Assembly: GCA_040757715.1 (NCBI GenBank)
Contig: JBFLWS010000012.1
Location: 29,602-93,601, forward strand
Length of the DNA: 64,000 bases
DNA from: CAIMFV01 sp040757715
Lineage (GTDB): Bacteria; Pseudomonadota; Alphaproteobacteria; Caulobacterales; Caulobacteraceae
Direction of reading: 5' to 3'
In this document: one piece after another, positions 55,950-63,823 of the stretch
Layout of the letters: each line of letters opens with the position of its first letter
How positions within the stretch are numbered: the stretch's first letter is position 1
Notes under the pieces: model-generated
Databases searched by the model: none
What the model saw: the letters and a program-made list of their open reading frames with translations, nothing else
Told to the model about the DNA's origin: nothing
Program-made: the position numbers and the translations under genes

Positions 55950-57664
55950 CCTTCCGCCTTGCCCGGACGGCGCGGATCGACCCCGGCCACATAGCCTTTC
56001 GGCGTGGCGCGCACGGCCTCAAGCCCGGAATTCTCCCCCTGGTCCGGCCGCACCGGCAGGCCCTTGGCGGTGAGATAGGCCACCACCTTGGCGTCCTCGC
56101 CCGCCTCCACCGACACCACCGCCCCCCGGGCCACGATATTGGGCAGGGCTACGGCCTCCTGCGGCGACAGCTTCCAGTCCAGCATGGCCACCAGGGCCTT
56201 GGCCACATAGGCGATGATGGAGTTGCCGCCTGGCGAGCCCACCGCCAGCACGAAATGTCCCTGACGGTCGAACACGATGGCCGGCGACATGGACGAGCGC
56301 GGCCGCTTGTGCGGTCCCGGCGCATTGGCGGCCAAGGTTCCGTCGGCGGCCACCGGGTCCATGGAGAAGTCGGTGAGCTGGTTGTTGAGGAAGAAGCCGC
56401 CCACCATGCGGCCGCAGCCGAACAGGCTCTCCACCGTGGTGGTCATGGAGACCACGTTTCCGCCGGCATCCACCACCACGAAGCTGGTGGTGCCGCCAGG
56501 CTCATGGGTGGCGTCGCTGGCGTGGGGCTTGGCGCCTGGCGGATCGCCATGGGCGGGGGCGCCTGGCCCCAGGGTGTCGATCAGGGCCGCGCGCTGCTTG
56601 TCATAGGCCGGATCGTTCAGACCCGCGGTGGGGACAGCGACAAAGGCCGGATCGCCTTCGAAATAGTCCCGATCGGCGTAGGCGAGCCGGCTCGCCTGAG
56701 CGAACGCATACCAGGCCTGGGGGTCGTTCGCCCCCCGCGTGGCGATATCGGTGTGCTCCAGGAGGCCCAGCAGCTCTGAGGTTCCCACGCCTCCCGCCGG
56801 GGCGCCCGGCAGACACACCACGTAGGCGCGGTAGGGCCGGCACAGGGCCGCCCGCTCGATGGGATGATAGGCCTTGAAATCCGCCAAGGTGAGCGCGCCC
56901 GGCATGGGCCCCTCGTGGGTCTTGGCGATGATGTCCTCGGCCAGCTTGCCCTCATAGAGCGCCTTGGAGCCCTTTTCGCCGATGAGGCGCAGGGTCTTGG
57001 CGTAGGCCGGGTTCTTCAGGGTCTCGCCGGTCTGGTAGCGGCTCCCGTCCGGCTTGGTGAAATAGGCGTTGGCGTCAGGCGTATGCCCCATGGGCACGGG
57101 GCTGTTGATCCAGCGGCCGAGTTTGGGCGAGACGACAAAGCCCTTTTTCGCCAGACGTTCGGCGTCGCTGAAAAGACCGCTCCAGGCAAGCTTGCCATGG
57201 GCCTTGTGCGCCAGGTCGAGCATGGCGATGGCGCCCGGCACGCCGGTGGAGTGGCCCGACAGGATGGCGGTGAGATAGGGCAGGGGCTTGCCGTCCGGGC
57301 CGAGGAACAGGGTGGTGTCCGCCGCCGCCGGGGCGATTTCGCGCCCGTCATAGACCGTGGTGCGGCGGGTCTTGGCGTCGTAATAGACCATGAAGGCCCC
57401 GCCGCCGACGCCGGAGGATTCCGGCTCCTCCAGCCCCAGCACCGCCTGGATGGCCACCGCGGCGTCCACCGCCGACCCGCCTCGCTTCAGCACCTTCAGC
57501 GCCGCATCGGCCGCATCGGCGTTGGCGGCGGCGATCATGGCGTGGCGGGCGGGGAGCGGCGCGGGCGGACCCGAGTTGGCCAAGGTAGGCTCGGCCAGGA
57601 CGGGCGCGGGCAAGGCGGCCCAACTCACGGCCAGCGCGGCCCCCGCCATCAACATCAAACGCAT
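55943..57664 (-). CDS. ggt: Gamma-glutamyltransferase
   Basis: A 573-residue exported Ntn-hydrolase precursor that splits or transfers the gamma-glutamyl group of glutathione. Signal peptide (~1-24, ending VLA). Self-cleavage at the threonine of HEPGGTTSFVVVD (~381-393) yields large and small subunits; SMTTTVESLFGCGRMVGGF and the PRSSMSP/GSPGG loops follow. ATG 57664 has GGGGAAG upstream; a TTG seven codons earlier is less likely. Confidence 0.95.
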   Translation of the reverse strand: MRLMLMAGAALAVSWAALPAPVLAEPTLANSGPPAPLPARHAMIAAANADAADAALKVLKRGGSAVDAAVAIQAVLGLEEPESSGVGGGAFMVYYDAKTRRTTVYDGREIAPAAADTTLFLGPDGKPLPYLTAILSGHSTGVPGAIAMLDLAHKAHGKLAWSGLFSDAERLAKKGFVVSPKLGRWINSPVPMGHTPDANAYFTKPDGSRYQTGETLKNPAYAKTLRLIGEKGSKALYEGKLAEDIIAKTHEGPMPGALTLADFKAYHPIERAALCRPYRAYVVCLPGAPAGGVGTSELLGLLEHTDIATRGANDPQAWYAFAQASRLAYADRDYFEGDPAFVAVPTAGLNDPAYDKQRAALIDTLGPGAPAHGDPPGAKPHASDATHEPGGTTSFVVVDAGGNVVSMTTTVESLFGCGRMVGGFFLNNQLTDFSMDPVAADGTLAANAPGPHKRPRSSMSPAIVFDRQGHFVLAVGSPGGNSIIAYVAKALVAMLDWKLSPQEAVALPNIVARGAVVSVEAGEDAKVVAYLTAKGLPVRPDQGENSGLEAVRATPKGYVAGVDPRRPGKAEGY

Positions 57665-57879
57665 CACGGCTTCCCCAATCGCCAATTCCCGCCCTACCTA
57701 AGGCCCTTCAATCGCCCCCGATAGGATAAGCCTAGCGCAAAGCGCGCGGGCGCCAAAAAATCGGGCGATGCGCCGCGCAAAAACTCGAAATTGAAGCCAA
57801 TTTCCCCGCTTGCGCGGACCGATCTTTGCGACTAGGTTCCGCGCCCTCGCCGCCTGGTGCTTGCAGGCGGATGAAGTGC

Positions 57880-57956
57880 GCGCCCGTAGCTCAGCTGGAT
57901 AGAGCATCAGACTACGAATCTGAGGGTCGGACGTTCGAATCGTTCCGGGCGCGCCA
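57880..57956 (+). tRNA. tRNA-Arg (anticodon ACG)
   Basis: A 77-nt cloverleaf. The acceptor stem GCGCCCG (57880-57886) pairs with CGGGCGC (57946-57952), with discriminator G and an encoded CCA end. The D arm contains AGCTCAGCTGGATAGAGC, the anticodon stem CAGA/TCTG encloses CTACGAA (anticodon ACG), and the T loop is GTTCGAATC. ACG is normally edited to ICG and reads CGU, CGC and CGA. A possible promoter TTGCGC-N17-TAGGTT lies just upstream (about 57813-57841). Confidence 0.97.
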
Positions 57957-58105
57957 TTTCAGCACAGATCTGCGAACCTCACTCTGAACGTCTCCGGCGG
58001 CGGGCTTCTCACCCGCGACGGCGATGGTGTGCAACAACGCCGCCCTCGATCCCATTCATGGACCTGATCAGGCTGAATAGGCGCCTTGCGCCGATATTGC
58101 GGGCT

Positions 58106-58121
58106 TTCAGCCCCAATTCAG
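58106..58121 (+). promoter_or_regulatory. Candidate response-regulator site TTCAG-N6-TTCAG (operon 1)
   Basis: Direct repeat TTCAG (58106-58110), six nt, TTCAG (58117-58121), an 11-bp period as bound by OmpR/PhoB-family dimers. It lies 60 nt before the start of the exported protein gene at 58181. The same half-site recurs before the genes at 59710 and 63570. Confidence 0.5.
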
Positions 58122-58180
58122 CTTGGCGTCAGACGCCGCATCTAAGCCCGGGACAAAATATCATTTCCGGGAGAACGACC

Positions 58181-59008
58181 GTGACGCGGCATGCGAGGCC
58201 CCTAGGCCGAAATCACGATTCCAATCGCCGAGCTTTGCTGACCGGTTTGGCCGTTGTGGCAAGCGCGGCGGCTATGATCGGGGCCTCGCCGGCGTGGGCC
58301 GCAAGCGTCGACGCCGAAGCGGGTCGGGGCAAGCTCGCGCTCTATGTCGGCAACCTGACCAAGCTGGAAAAGGCCAAGGCGGCGCAACCGCTCGACCCCA
58401 AGCGGGTGCAGCAATTGCAGACCTGGCGCGACAATGACCTGAAGGCCGTGGCCTATTTGCAGTCGCTGGGCTTCAAGGTCCGCATGACCGATGAATATTC
58501 CTCGCCGGACCTGGCCAAGGGGCAGGACCTGATCCTGATCTCGGAGTCCGTCGACGCGGTCGATGTGGGCGACAAGTACCGCAACGCGCCGGTCCCGCTG
58601 CTGACCTTCGAGAACGATCTGCTCGGCGAGCTGGGCATGACCGGATGGAAGAACGGGCTCGACTACGGCACCGATGACAATCAGCGCTTCATTTTCGTGG
58701 TCAATGCACCGCACCCGCTCGCCGCGGGGCTGAAAGCCGGCGCGCAAAACGTGCTCAATGACGAGCACTACAAGATGAACTGGGGCCGGCCGGGGCCCGG
58801 TGCGGTCCGCATCGCCACCCTGCTCGGGGAGCCGGACAAGGCCGCGATCTTCGCCTATGAAAAGGGCGCCACCATGAACGCCGAATTCCTGGCCCCGGCC
58901 CGTCGCGTCAGCTTCTTCCTCTGGCAAGACACCTTCGCCGGTCTGAGGCCTGAGGGTCTGGCCCTGTTCCGAGCGGCTGTGCTTTGGGCCGTCGCCAACC
59001 CGGAGTGA
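58181..59008 (+). CDS. Exported protein of unknown function with Tat-like signal
   Basis: A 275-residue protein. GTG 58181 is chosen because GGGAGAA lies 7 nt upstream; the longer open frame has no better start. The N-terminus contains NRRALLTGLAVVASAAAMIG, a twin-arginine-like signal ending at AWA (~38). The mature part shows a flavodoxin/ThuA-like pattern: KLALYVGNL, DLILISESVDAVDVGDKYRNAPVPLLTFEN, HPLAAGL and ARRVSFFLWQDTF, as in class-I glutamine-amidotransferase-like modules attached to secreted proteins. No catalytic Cys is evident. It precedes the cytochrome b561 gene by 4 nt, so the two work together or are co-expressed. Confidence 0.6.
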   Translation: MTRHARPLGRNHDSNRRALLTGLAVVASAAAMIGASPAWAASVDAEAGRGKLALYVGNLTKLEKAKAAQPLDPKRVQQLQTWRDNDLKAVAYLQSLGFKVRMTDEYSSPDLAKGQDLILISESVDAVDVGDKYRNAPVPLLTFENDLLGELGMTGWKNGLDYGTDDNQRFIFVVNAPHPLAAGLKAGAQNVLNDEHYKMNWGRPGPGAVRIATLLGEPDKAAIFAYEKGATMNAEFLAPARRVSFFLWQDTFAGLRPEGLALFRAAVLWAVANPE

Positions 59009-59012
59009 GACC

Positions 59013-59564
59013 ATGTCCGCCCACAGATCGAGACGCCTCCTCGGCTTTCGCTACGACCCGACCACCATTGCGCTGCACTGGCTGGTGGCGGCCTTGGTCG
59101 TCGCGCAATGGGTCGGCGGGCGGACCATAGACTGGTTTCCCAAGGGCGAGCTGAGGATCGATGCGCGGTCGGTGCACATCCTGGTCGGCGCGATCCTGGC
59201 CGCGGCGATGGTGTTCCGCGTCTATTGGAAGCTATTCCGCGCCGCCAAGGCGCCGGCGACGCCGGGCGATCGACTGGATGCCGCCGCGCGGGCCGCCCAT
59301 TGGGGGCTGTTGCTCACCGTGGGCGCCGTGGCGGCCTTGGGTCTGATCCTTGAGGGGCTTCGCGGCGACAGTCTGTTCAACCTGGCGCGCCTGCCGGCTC
59401 TCGGTCCATATGCGCCGCCGGAGCGTCATGCCACCGCGAACCAGATCACGGACTGGCACGCCCTCGCCGCCAACGCGCTGCTCGTTTTCGCCGCCCTTCA
59501 TGCGAGCGCCGCCTTGGTGCACCATTTCATCCTCAAGGATGACGTGCTGCGTCGCATGAGGTGA
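59013..59564 (+). CDS. Cytochrome b561-family membrane protein
   Basis: A 183-residue four-helix inner-membrane di-haem cytochrome of the bacterial b561 type. Haem-ligand histidines are likely those in TTIALHWLVA (~22), RSVHILVGA (~54), DWHALAANALL (~150) and ALHASAALVHHF (~162-170). Such proteins move electrons from the quinone pool to periplasmic partners. It starts 4 nt after the exported protein gene, whose product could be an electron acceptor or partner. Confidence 0.88.
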   Translation: MSAHRSRRLLGFRYDPTTIALHWLVAALVVAQWVGGRTIDWFPKGELRIDARSVHILVGAILAAAMVFRVYWKLFRAAKAPATPGDRLDAAARAAHWGLLLTVGAVAALGLILEGLRGDSLFNLARLPALGPYAPPERHATANQITDWHALAANALLVFAALHASAALVHHFILKDDVLRRMR

Positions 59565-59607
59565 TGGCGTGGCGGGCCTTGAGCATCGCCCGACCAGCGG
59601 CCGCTAA

Positions 59608-59634
59608 CTGAATTCACGTTCAGGAAGGTTTCAG
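59608..59634 (+). promoter_or_regulatory. Candidate response-regulator site (operon 2)
   Basis: CTGAA (59608-59612), N6, TTCAG (59619-59623), N6, TTCAG (59630-59634): one inverted and two direct half-sites, all in 11-bp phase. It lies about 75 nt before the start at 59710. The CTGAA-N6-TTCAG part equals the core of the palindrome before the regulator gene at 63593. Confidence 0.55.
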
Positions 59635-59709
59635 CCTGGCGTCATGGGCCCGGGCGAGCTTTCCCAAAGAGCAATAATGGCGAGCAGAGACTGCCGAGGG
59701 AGGTTTGCA

Positions 59710-60468
59710 ATGCGTGTCTTGAGTTCCATCGCCGCGATCGGAGTGCTGACCATGGGGTCGGCGGCGACCGCCGGGACGCTGACCTATGCGCAGCACTTGG
59801 CGGATCTGGAAAAGGGCCGCCATGGCGAGATCATCGAGATCGTTGCGACGCCCAAGGACAAGGCCGCGGTGGTTGCGACGCCGTCCTTCGAAGGCCCGGC
59901 CGTGCGGGTCAATCTGCTCGACGTCTCCGGCGATCCGATCGGCGTCATCGACTTCAAGTTCAAGGCGGCTGAGGCCGGCAATCGCACCGTGGTCCAGGCC
60001 GTGCAGCAGGCCCTGGCCCACCGTCTGATCAGCGCCAAGAACGGCCTTGACCCTTATCCCTACGACAAGTCGCACACCGACCGGACCTATGCCCAGGCGC
60101 TGGTGGACGAGACCTTCGCCAAGCACCCTGAAGTGATCATCCTGGCCATTCACGCCACTCCGCCCCACGAGAAGATCAACATCATCTCCGGTTCGACCAT
60201 CGGCCGCATCGGCAAGGCGGCGGACGAGGACGACCTGCGGGTGATCCAGAAGGGCTCCACCAATCTGGAGGTCGCGGAAAACGGCAAGCGGTTCGAAGCC
60301 GAGGCGCCGCTCAACGACGCCAAGGGCAAGCGCATCGGCGCCTTGGGCGTGGTGTTCGCCTACAAGGCTGGCGACGACAAGGAAGCCCTGCATCAGCAAG
60401 CCCTGAAGGTTCGCGACGAGATGGCCGCCAAGATCAAGAGCGCCGCTGTCCTGGCCCAACCTCGCTAG
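59710..60468 (+). CDS. Exported protein of unknown function
   Basis: A 252-residue protein with a signal peptide (~1-21, ending ATA). GGGAGG precedes the ATG at 6 nt. The mature part appears to contain two similar alpha/beta halves: VNLLDVSGDPIGVIDFKFK and, later, GKRIGALGVVFAYK, each preceded by strands ending in NIISGSTIGRIG or EIVATPKDKAAV, which resembles Cache/PDC-like ligand-binding folds. It lacks a membrane anchor. It is probably co-transcribed with the beta-propeller gene 37 nt downstream. Confidence 0.65.
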   Translation: MRVLSSIAAIGVLTMGSAATAGTLTYAQHLADLEKGRHGEIIEIVATPKDKAAVVATPSFEGPAVRVNLLDVSGDPIGVIDFKFKAAEAGNRTVVQAVQQALAHRLISAKNGLDPYPYDKSHTDRTYAQALVDETFAKHPEVIILAIHATPPHEKINIISGSTIGRIGKAADEDDLRVIQKGSTNLEVAENGKRFEAEAPLNDAKGKRIGALGVVFAYKAGDDKEALHQQALKVRDEMAAKIKSAAVLAQPR

Positions 60469-60505
60469 ATCGCCGCTTCATTTCCCCAAACCCCATTGGT
60501 GACCC

Positions 60506-61537
60506 ATGACATTGCATAAGCGCTTGCTTCTGGCTGCATCGGCGGCCGCTCTCCTCTTGTCGCCCCTCGCCGCCGCGCGCGCGGCCGATGCGGTGAAACT
60601 GGCCGGCGAAACCGCCATCCCTGGCTATGAGGGCGATTTCGACCACTTCGACGTGGACGTGAAAGGCGATCGCCTGTTCCTCGCCGGGGAAGAGGGCAAG
60701 ACCCTGGAGGTGTTCAAGCTCTCCACCGGTCAGCGGATCGTCGAGTTGAAGGGCCTTGCGACGCCGCACAGCCTGCTCTGGCTGCCCAAGACCAACGAGC
60801 TGCTGGTCATTGACGGCGAGAAGGGGCTGATGTGGCGGGACGGCAAGACCTTGAAGGTCAAGCGGGTGAAGGCGCTGGGCGCGGCCAGCGCCGACTCGGC
60901 CGCCTATGATCCAGCGAGCGGCCGCCTGTTCGTGGTCACCGGCGGCAAGGACGTCTCCATGCCGGTGTCGTTCCTCAACGCCGTGGATCCCCATTCCGGC
61001 CGCACCCTCTGGGCGACCAAGTTCGCGTCGGACCATGTGGAAGCCTTGGCGGTGGAGGCCAAGGGCGGGCGCATCTTCATCAACGACACCGCCCGCAATG
61101 AGCTGGTCGTTTTGGACAAAACCACCGGCAAGGTCCTCAAGTCGGTGAAGGTGAAGGAAGCCGAGCAGAACGCGCCCATCGCCCTGGATGAGGCGACGCA
61201 TCGCCTGTTCGTGGTCACCCGCAAGCCGGGCAAGCTGATCGTCATGAACGCCGACACCTTGGCGACCATCGCTGAGTTCACGGCGCCCGGCCGCACGGAT
61301 CAGGTGACCTGGGACCCCATGAACCGGCGCGTCTATGTCACCGGCGGCGAGGGCTATGTCAGCGTGGTGGAGCAGATCGACGCGGATCACTACGCCGAGG
61401 TGCAGCGGGCGCCGAGCGGACTTGGCGCCAAGACCGCCATTCTCACCCCCGACGCCAAACGCCTCTATGTCGCGCAATCGCCGGGCGACACCAAGGCGCT
61501 GGGCAAGCTGATCTGGTTCGATATTTCACCGCGCTGA
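60506..61537 (+). CDS. YncE-like periplasmic beta-propeller protein
   Basis: A 343-residue protein with signal peptide (~1-26, ending ARA) and about seven YncE/surface-antigen-like propeller blades, each ending in a GRLFVV, GRIFIN, HRLFVV or RRVYVT type strand, and intervening LDKTTGKV or MNADTLAT turns. YncE in E. coli is a periplasmic DNA-binding propeller of unclear function and is iron-regulated. No pyrroloquinoline motif is obvious. It ends convergently with the sensor kinase gene (19 nt apart). Confidence 0.82.
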   Translation: MTLHKRLLLAASAAALLLSPLAAARAADAVKLAGETAIPGYEGDFDHFDVDVKGDRLFLAGEEGKTLEVFKLSTGQRIVELKGLATPHSLLWLPKTNELLVIDGEKGLMWRDGKTLKVKRVKALGAASADSAAYDPASGRLFVVTGGKDVSMPVSFLNAVDPHSGRTLWATKFASDHVEALAVEAKGGRIFINDTARNELVVLDKTTGKVLKSVKVKEAEQNAPIALDEATHRLFVVTRKPGKLIVMNADTLATIAEFTAPGRTDQVTWDPMNRRVYVTGGEGYVSVVEQIDADHYAEVQRAPSGLGAKTAILTPDAKRLYVAQSPGDTKALGKLIWFDISPR

Positions 61538-61555
61538 CCCCCACCCAAGCGCCGC

Positions 61556-62908
61556 TCAGGGCTGGAGGTCGAGTTCAAAGGCGACTTCCAGCCCCGGATG
61601 CGCATTGCGGGCAAAGATGCGGCCGCCGTGCAGCTGCACCACGCTGCGGCTGATGGCGAGGCCAAGGCCGCTGCCCGTACTGGTGGATGCGCCCGCGCTT
61701 AGGCGCACAAATCGGTCAAAGATGCGCTCGATGTCTGCGTCGGGCACGCCAGGTCCCTCATCGGTGATGGCGACGCGCCAGCGGCCATGAGCGGCGTCGC
61801 CCTCGATCCGCAGGCGCCCGCCGGGAGGCGAGACCTTGATGGCGTTGGACAGCACGTTCAGCAGCACCTGCCGGATCCAGATGCTGTCGATGAGCGCCAC
61901 GCCGTCGCCGCGAACCTCATAGACGAGATTGAGACCATGGTGCTCGGCCAGCGCCTGGGCGTCGGGCAGGAAGCTGTCCAGCATGCGGGGCAGGCTGCAC
62001 GGCTCGCGGTTCAACGCCACGGCCCGCACCTCGGCCTTGGACAGGAACAACAGGTCTTCGATGATGTGGTTGAGCCGCGTGATCTCCTCGATCTGCACCA
62101 CCAGGGACTCGGCGCGCGGATCGTCGAACGACGTGTCGGCCAGCATTTTTTCCGCGTGCAGCCGCACCAGCGACAGCGGCGTCTTCAGTTCGTGCGAGGC
62201 TTCCTGGGTAAAGCGGCGAATTTGATTGAAGGCCGCTTCCAGGCGATCGAACATCTGGTTCAGGAGCCGCGCCAGGTCGGAGATTTCGTCCTGAACCCGC
62301 GCGACAGGGACGCGTTCCGAAAGGTTGTCCGAGCTGATCCGCGCCGCCGTGGCCTGGATCAGCCGCACCGGCCGCAGCAGCAGCCGGCTGAGGCCAAACC
62401 CGATGGCGACGCTCATGAACAGCATCAGCAGCACCAGGAGGATGCAGGCGTTGACGTAGGCCTTCAGGCTCTGATCGATGGGCAGGGTGGGGGTGGCCAC
62501 GGTGACGTCCAGCGGCGGCAGCAGGTACTCGTTCACCCGCACCGGCCCGACGCCGACAATGGCGGTGTTGTAGGACCGGGCCCCCTTCACATCGGGGATC
62601 GCCCGTCCCTTCAGGTTGTTGGAGCTGAACCGCACCCCTGTCTTGGGGTTCTCCACCGCGATGTAGAACAGTGCCGAAGAATATTCGGTGGTCTCCTCCA
62701 GCTTTCGGCGCAGCGTCTTGTTGTCGGAACTGGCGTAGTCAGCCCCCAAACGCGCCTTCAACTGCTCGAAGGTGGCCATGGACAGTCGGTCCAGGCCGGT
62801 GCTGAGCTGGGTCGATTGAATCTGGTAGCCAAGGGCCATCAGCACCGACAAGGTGAGCGTGGCGCTGAGGGCGTACCAGAAGATGAGACGCGCGCCGATC
62901 GACCTCAC
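61556..62908 (-). CDS. Sensor histidine kinase of the 58-64 kb two-component system
   Basis: A 450-residue classic membrane kinase. Membrane segment ~8-30, periplasmic sensor (~31-160), second segment (~163-187), HAMP (~188-240), HisKA with FTQEASHELKTPLSLVR (~236-252), HATPase with NVLSNAIKV (N), DEGPGVP (G1) and GSGLGLAISRSVVQLHGG (G2). The periplasmic sensor has no recognisable fold. Its ATG overlaps the response-regulator stop as ATGA, so the two are translationally coupled and form a cognate pair. Confidence 0.93.
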   Translation of the reverse strand: MRSIGARLIFWYALSATLTLSVLMALGYQIQSTQLSTGLDRLSMATFEQLKARLGADYASSDNKTLRRKLEETTEYSSALFYIAVENPKTGVRFSSNNLKGRAIPDVKGARSYNTAIVGVGPVRVNEYLLPPLDVTVATPTLPIDQSLKAYVNACILLVLLMLFMSVAIGFGLSRLLLRPVRLIQATAARISSDNLSERVPVARVQDEISDLARLLNQMFDRLEAAFNQIRRFTQEASHELKTPLSLVRLHAEKMLADTSFDDPRAESLVVQIEEITRLNHIIEDLLFLSKAEVRAVALNREPCSLPRMLDSFLPDAQALAEHHGLNLVYEVRGDGVALIDSIWIRQVLLNVLSNAIKVSPPGGRLRIEGDAAHGRWRVAITDEGPGVPDADIERIFDRFVRLSAGASTSTGSGLGLAISRSVVQLHGGRIFARNAHPGLEVAFELDLQP

Positions 62909-63570
62909 AGCATTTGATACCCGATGCCGCGCACGGTCTTGAACACCGGGCGCTGGGCGGCCGTCTCGAGCTTGTTGCGCACGCGGCTCATATAGACGTC
63001 CAACAGGTTGGTATCGACGTCGAAATGCGACGACCAGATCCGCTCTGAAATCAGCGTGCGCGTGAGCACGCGCCCTGCGTTCTGCATGAAGACTTCAAGC
63101 AAGGCGTACTCGCGACCGGTCAGATCGATCTGCTCCCCATTGACGGTGACCATATGGCCGAGGAGATCAAGGCGGATGCCGTTGCGCTCCAGCACGGTTT
63201 GTTTGTGGGCGGACTGGCGCCGGATGAGGGCGCGCAGCCGCGCCAGCAGCTCCTCCAGGCTGAATGGCTTGGGAAGATAATCGTCCGCCCCGAGGTTGAG
63301 CCCCTTGATGCGATCGCCCAGCCCATCGCGCGCGGACAGGATCAGCACCGGCTCGTTGAAGCCGCTCGACCGCCATTCGGTGATGAGGTCGAGGCCGTCC
63401 CCATCCGGCAAGGTCAGGTCGAGCACGATGGCGTCGTAATGTGTGTCCGCCAGCGCATCGCTGGCCTCCGCGCAGGAGCCAGCGGTCCCCACCGTGTATG
63501 AATTCTCGGACAACCCCTGGCGTAGAAATTTGGAAAGCCGCGGGTCGTCTTCAACAACAAGTATTTTCAT
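62905..63570 (-). CDS. OmpR/PhoB-family response regulator
   Basis: A 221-residue regulator. Receiver domain with acidic pocket EDD (~7-9), phosphoacceptor Asp in VLDLTLPDGDG (~51), the Thr/Ser LSAR switch and KPFSLEELLARLRAL (~103). The winged-helix DNA-binding domain follows (~125-220) with LTGREYALLEVFMQNAGRVLTR and DVYMSRVRNKLE. A palindrome with TTCAG/CTGAA half-sites lies 23 nt before the start codon, suggesting autoregulation. Confidence 0.95.
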   Translation of the reverse strand: MKILVVEDDPRLSKFLRQGLSENSYTVGTAGSCAEASDALADTHYDAIVLDLTLPDGDGLDLITEWRSSGFNEPVLILSARDGLGDRIKGLNLGADDYLPKPFSLEELLARLRALIRRQSAHKQTVLERNGIRLDLLGHMVTVNGEQIDLTGREYALLEVFMQNAGRVLTRTLISERIWSSHFDVDTNLLDVYMSRVRNKLETAAQRPVFKTVRGIGYQML

Positions 63571-63592
63571 GTCTTCTGGCTCCGAACTGCAA

Positions 63593-63620
63593 CCTGAATA
63601 TAAATTCAGGTTTGCGTTAG
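63593..63620. promoter_or_regulatory. Candidate autoregulatory operator of the OmpR-type regulator
   Basis: CCTGAAT (63593-63599) / ATTCAGG (63604-63610), a perfect 7-bp inverted repeat, that is CTGAA-N6-TTCAG. It is followed after six nt by GTTAG (63616-63620), a degenerate third half-site in 11-bp phase. It lies between the regulator gene (minus) and the membrane protein gene (plus), so it could control either or both. Confidence 0.55.
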
Positions 63621-63823
63621 CCGAAGTTTAGTCTGAACCTTGATTGTCGCCTTGTCCAGTTCGTGACGATCAATTGCCGCGAGCGAATGAATAGAACAAG
63701 GGTGCGGCTCTTAGAGACTGCATTTTCTGGGGTTGTTTACAACGGTCGAGCAATCCACAGCAGAAGGCTCAGGCGATAGATGTCGCCGCCGGGGTCGAGT
63801 CGCCCAAATGCGAGGAAATACGG

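Noticed and set aside
57880..58180. Genomic island or phage attachment at the tRNA-Arg gene
   Set aside because: No integrase and no direct repeat of the tRNA 3' end was found, and downstream base composition matches the chromosome.
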